Positions 61,323 through 64,000 of a stretch of 64,000 nt of DNA are shown piece after piece (the first letter of the stretch is position 1; every line of letters begins with the position of its first letter). The stretch spans positions 1,488,001 to 1,552,000 of the forward strand of contig OZ244864.1 in the NCBI GenBank assembly GCA_965221195.1, given 5' to 3'. The notes under the pieces are model-generated. The model did no database searches. It was not told where the DNA came from and saw nothing but the letters and a program-made list of their open reading frames with translations. The DNA comes from Poriferisodalis sp965221195 (lineage in GTDB: Bacteria > Actinomycetota > Acidimicrobiia > Acidimicrobiales > Poriferisodalaceae). Made by a program: the position numbers and the translations under genes.

Positions 61323-63192
61323 GTTCGTCGGCACCGACCAATGTGCGGTACAGGTCCGCGTAGAGGCCATCGATGGCGATGAGGTCACGATGACGGCCCT
61401 GCTCAACCAACTGGCCATCGTCGAGGACCAATATCTGGTCTGCATCGGTGACTGTCGAGAGCCGGTGCGCGATGACCAATGCGGTACGCCCTGCCAACGC
61501 TGTCGCCAAGGCGCGCTGCACAAGCGCCTCGTTCTCGCTGTCGAGATGGCTGGTCGCTTCGTCTAGCACCACGATGGCGGGGTCTGCCAGAAGCACACGA
61601 GCGATAGCGAGCCGCTGTTTCTCGCCGCCAGAGAGGCGGTATCCCCGTTCGCCGACCACAGTGTGGATGCCGTCGGGAAGTTTTGAGATGAGTTCGTCGA
61701 TATGGGCAGAGCGGCACGCCGCTACAACTTCGTCGTCGGTTGCCGCTGGTCGGGCGTAGCGCAGGTTCGCTGCAATCGAATCGTGGAACAGATGCGGATC
61801 CTGAGAAACGACACCGATGCTGGCACGCAGCGATTCCTGCGTGACATCGCGCACGTCCCGCCCGTCAATCATCACAGCTCCGCTGTTGACGTCGTACAGA
61901 CGTGACAGCAGCGACACCAGCGTCGTTTTTCCGGCCCCTGAGGGTCCAACCAGCGCAACTGTGTGACCGGGTTCGATGGTTGCGCTGACATCTTGGAGCA
62001 CCGGCCCGGTTGTCGCGTTGCTGGTCGTACTGTGTGGTGCGGGTTCACCGAGTTCCAGCAGCATGTCATGGTCTGCTGGCGGATAGGTGAACGTCACGTT
62101 CTGGAGTTCGATGCGGCCCTCAATGTCGCGCAGGTCTTCGGCATCGGGCCGGTCGGTGATTGGGTTCGGCAGGTCAAGCACCGCAAAGACCCGCTCAAAT
62201 GAAACCAGTGCGGTCATCACATCCACCCGGGCGTTGGTCAAACTGGTGAGCGGCGTGTAGATGCGCACCACCATCAGGCTCATTGCCACCAAAGTCCCGA
62301 TGGTGAGCGCGCCCGAGATGACCAGATGCGCCCCCACCCAGTACAGAACCGCAGCACCAATGGCCCCAACCAGGCTCAGTGCAATGAAGAACGTGCGCCC
62401 CCACATGGCGCTCTGGATGCCTATGTCACGCACTGCCTGCGCAGAAGCGCTGAACGTGTCTCGCTCATCACGGTGCCGACCGAACAGCTTCACCAGCAGT
62501 GCGCCCGCCACGTTCAGACGCTCGGTCATCACCGTGTTCATCTGAGCGTTGTGCCCCATGCTCTGACGGGTCAGCGTCTGCAATTTGCGACCGACCTGCT
62601 TGGTGGGTGCAATGAACACCGGCAGCAGCGCCAGTGCCAACAACGTCAGCCGCCACTCCAGCAGGAGCATCGCAATCAGCGTTGTCGAGAGCACGATGGT
62701 GTTTGACACCACTGCACTCAGTGTGCTGGTGAATGCCCGCTGGGCGCCGATGACGTCATTGTTCATGCGACTAATCAGCGAACCGGTCTGGGTGTGAGTG
62801 AAGAAAGCGACAGGCATCCGCTGGACATGGTCGTAGAGGCTCACCCGCAAGTCGAAGATGAGGCCTTCGCCGATGCGCGCCGACCACCAGCGTTCGATAA
62901 AGGAGAGTGCCGCCTCGCCCACAGCAGCGGCCACGATGAGGGCTGCCAGCACGTTGAGCTGCCAGCGGTCGCCGCTGGGGATCGCATCGTCGATGATGCG
63001 GCCGAACAGCAGCGGCGGCACCAAAAAAGCCAGCGCGCCCAGCAGTTGCACAGCTATGAAGCCCGTCAGCATCGCACGATAAGGACGGGCCAAGCTGGCA
63101 GCTCGGCGCACGGTGCCCGATGCCAGCCGGCGGCCTTGGACTGCGGCTGGATCTTGGCCTATTGCGCCATGGGCGCTCGGCATCGGCACCAT
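61306..63192 (-). CDS. ABC exporter, fused membrane and ATPase domains
   Basis: The 628-aa half-transporter has six predicted helices in residues about 35-330 (AMLTGFIAVQLLGALAFLVPPLLFG onward). The ATPase shows Walker A GPSGAGKTT, Q-loop VSQDPHLFHDSIAANLRYA, signature LSGGEKQRLAIARV, Walker B AIVVLDEATSHLD and H-loop IAHRLST. It is of the MsbA/multidrug type and works as a dimer. The substrate is unknown. The overlapping VanY-like gene suggests an envelope-related cargo (inference). Upstream lies a seven-unit 15-bp repeat. Confidence 0.92.
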   Translation of the reverse strand: MVPMPSAHGAIGQDPAAVQGRRLASGTVRRAASLARPYRAMLTGFIAVQLLGALAFLVPPLLFGRIIDDAIPSGDRWQLNVLAALIVAAAVGEAALSFIERWWSARIGEGLIFDLRVSLYDHVQRMPVAFFTHTQTGSLISRMNNDVIGAQRAFTSTLSAVVSNTIVLSTTLIAMLLLEWRLTLLALALLPVFIAPTKQVGRKLQTLTRQSMGHNAQMNTVMTERLNVAGALLVKLFGRHRDERDTFSASAQAVRDIGIQSAMWGRTFFIALSLVGAIGAAVLYWVGAHLVISGALTIGTLVAMSLMVVRIYTPLTSLTNARVDVMTALVSFERVFAVLDLPNPITDRPDAEDLRDIEGRIELQNVTFTYPPADHDMLLELGEPAPHSTTSNATTGPVLQDVSATIEPGHTVALVGPSGAGKTTLVSLLSRLYDVNSGAVMIDGRDVRDVTQESLRASIGVVSQDPHLFHDSIAANLRYARPAATDDEVVAACRSAHIDELISKLPDGIHTVVGERGYRLSGGEKQRLAIARVLLADPAIVVLDEATSHLDSENEALVQRALATALAGRTALVIAHRLSTVTDADQILVLDDGQLVEQGRHRDLIAIDGLYADLYRTLVGADEHAGVT

Positions 63193-63208
63193 GAAACGAA
63201 CCTTAGAG

Positions 63209-63313
63209 GCTGGGTCGAATCAGGCTTGGTCAAATGAGGTTGGGTCGAATGAGACTGGGTCGAATGAGACTGGGTCAAATGAGGCTGGGTTGAACGAGAT
63301 TGGGTTGGACGGC
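63209..63313 (-). repeat. 15-bp tandem repeat, about 7 units, upstream of the ABC exporter
   Basis: Seven consecutive units resembling GCTGGGTCGAATGAG fill the start of the 204-bp gap between the exporter start and the acyltransferase stop. Each unit differs by 1-4 bases. It lies where the exporter's promoter or leader is expected. Confidence 0.9.
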
Positions 63314-63396
63314 GAAGCTGTGGCCGCAGCAGCCCATCAGCGCAGTATTGGTGTGTCGCTGTGAGTAGCGGCGCTGTTAGCCGCAGCAGCGAAGGT

Positions 63397-64000
63397 TTAG
63401 ACGTAAGGCCATCGGCGCTTGGAGTCTGTATGACTCGTATGACTCGTATTGGGTGCAGGCTCGGTCAGCGCCCAGCGGCGGCGCCAAGCCGAGCCAACAG
63501 GTCCTTCCAGTGTGGGACTGTCAGCGCTGTGCAACCGCCGTCGGGCGGCAAACCAGTTGCCGGTAGCGGTTTCGTCAGCCAAGCCTTCCACCGCAGCTTG
63601 CAGACGCCGGGTGAACCGACGGTTGTTTTCTCCTTCGTCGAAGTCGAGCGGGCGGCCGAAGTTGATGACCGAGCGGGCTCGTTTCGGCCATGCCCGGCCT
63701 TTGCGGAGGATGTCGAAGGTGCCTCGTATATGAACCGGCACGACGGGGACGCCGGCTTGGCGAGCCAAGAACGCTGCGCCGGGCCGGAACTGCTGACCCC
63801 AACCGTCGGGCGACCTGCCGCCCTCGGGATAGATGACCAAGCTCCAGCCGCCGCGCAGCAACCCGACTGCTCGGTCGATCGTGCGGCGATTCAGTGCGGT
63901 CCGCTCAATCGGTATGGCGCCCACGAACAGCGCCGAAACCGCGGAAGTGACCCGGTTGCCGAAGAAATAGTCCGCAGCGGCACCCACCACCAACCGATTG
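63397..64000 (-). CDS. 1-acylglycerol-3-phosphate acyltransferase (PlsC-like), 5' end outside window
   Basis: The minus frame continues through the right edge: before the internal GTG at 63993 the codons read NRL, giving RLVVGAAADYFFGN, a PlsC-family segment that normally follows the NHxxxxD catalytic block. In the window are PIERTALNRRTI, block III YPEGGRSPDG and block IV VPVVPVHIRGTFDIL. Such enzymes acylate lysophosphatidic acid in phospholipid synthesis. The N-terminus with the catalytic His-Asp lies beyond 64000. The C-terminal 40 residues are low in complexity, with an SHTSHT duplication. Confidence 0.85.
   Translation of the reverse strand, partial: NRLVVGAAADYFFGNRVTSAVSALFVGAIPIERTALNRRTIDRAVGLLRGGWSLVIYPEGGRSPDGWGQQFRPGAAFLARQAGVPVVPVHIRGTFDILRKGRAWPKRARSVINFGRPLDFDEGENNRRFTRRLQAAVEGLADETATGNWFAARRRLHSADSPTLEGPVGSAWRRRWALTEPAPNTSHTSHTDSKRRWPYV

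Overview
The window looks like chromosomal DNA of an actinobacterium, most likely class Acidimicrobiia (inferred from gene content and order; no marker such as rRNA is present). Supporting signs are the GC-rich coding DNA with many GTG starts and one TTG start, the block secA-prfB-ftsE-ftsX followed by ssrA (tmRNA), the block phosphomannomutase, Trm112-like, phosphoglucose/phosphomannose isomerase, adenosylhomocysteinase, and envelope proteins with CWB2, SpoIID/LytB and FN3 domains.

Layout. 1-10 kb: an outward-reading CWB2/FN3 cell-wall protein that runs off the left edge, then a tight plus-strand envelope operon (gmd, SpoIID protein, large membrane glycosyltransferase, DUF5719-like protein, membrane thioredoxin-like protein). 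10-17 kb: ftsH divergent from a membrane-protein/GT2 fusion, then a KamA-family radical SAM enzyme. 17-32 kb: housekeeping plus-strand genes (sugar-nucleotide enzymes, ahcY, comF-like, hpf, secA, prfB, ftsEX, a crotonase), then trpC and tmRNA on the minus strand, and an ABC ATPase. 32-36 kb: rarA, a VOC protein and class I fumarase.

35.8-49.0 kb is the accessory highlight. Five tandem minus-strand paralogues (170-246 aa) each encode a variable Ala/Pro/Glu/Thr-rich N-terminus, one nearly invariant membrane helix and a coiled coil of 11- and 7-residue repeats. Between and beyond them lie ten copies of a 106-bp element that folds into one long hairpin. Its stem substitutions nearly all preserve pairing in plus-strand RNA only. 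Four tandem copies sit just upstream of a roughly 2,360-residue secreted FN3/Calx-beta surface protein whose 5' region carries an 11-G run. I read this as a surface-variation locus with a repeated structured RNA or DNA element. The arrangement is directly visible; the function is inference.

49-64 kb: a VapBC-type toxin-antitoxin pair, a small membrane protein, an MBL-fold hydrolase, the remnant of a restriction-modification system (two convergent 5' gene fragments fused by a deletion), a tyrosine phosphatase, a quinone oxidoreductase, then minus-strand metabolism and envelope genes: gltA, a carboxyltransferase, a LysR regulator, acnA, a VanY-like peptidase, an ABC exporter and a PlsC-like acyltransferase cut by the right edge. 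Across the whole window short (14-24 bp) tandem duplications recur at gene ends, in spacers and in loops of housekeeping proteins, which suggests a genome prone to slippage or duplication.
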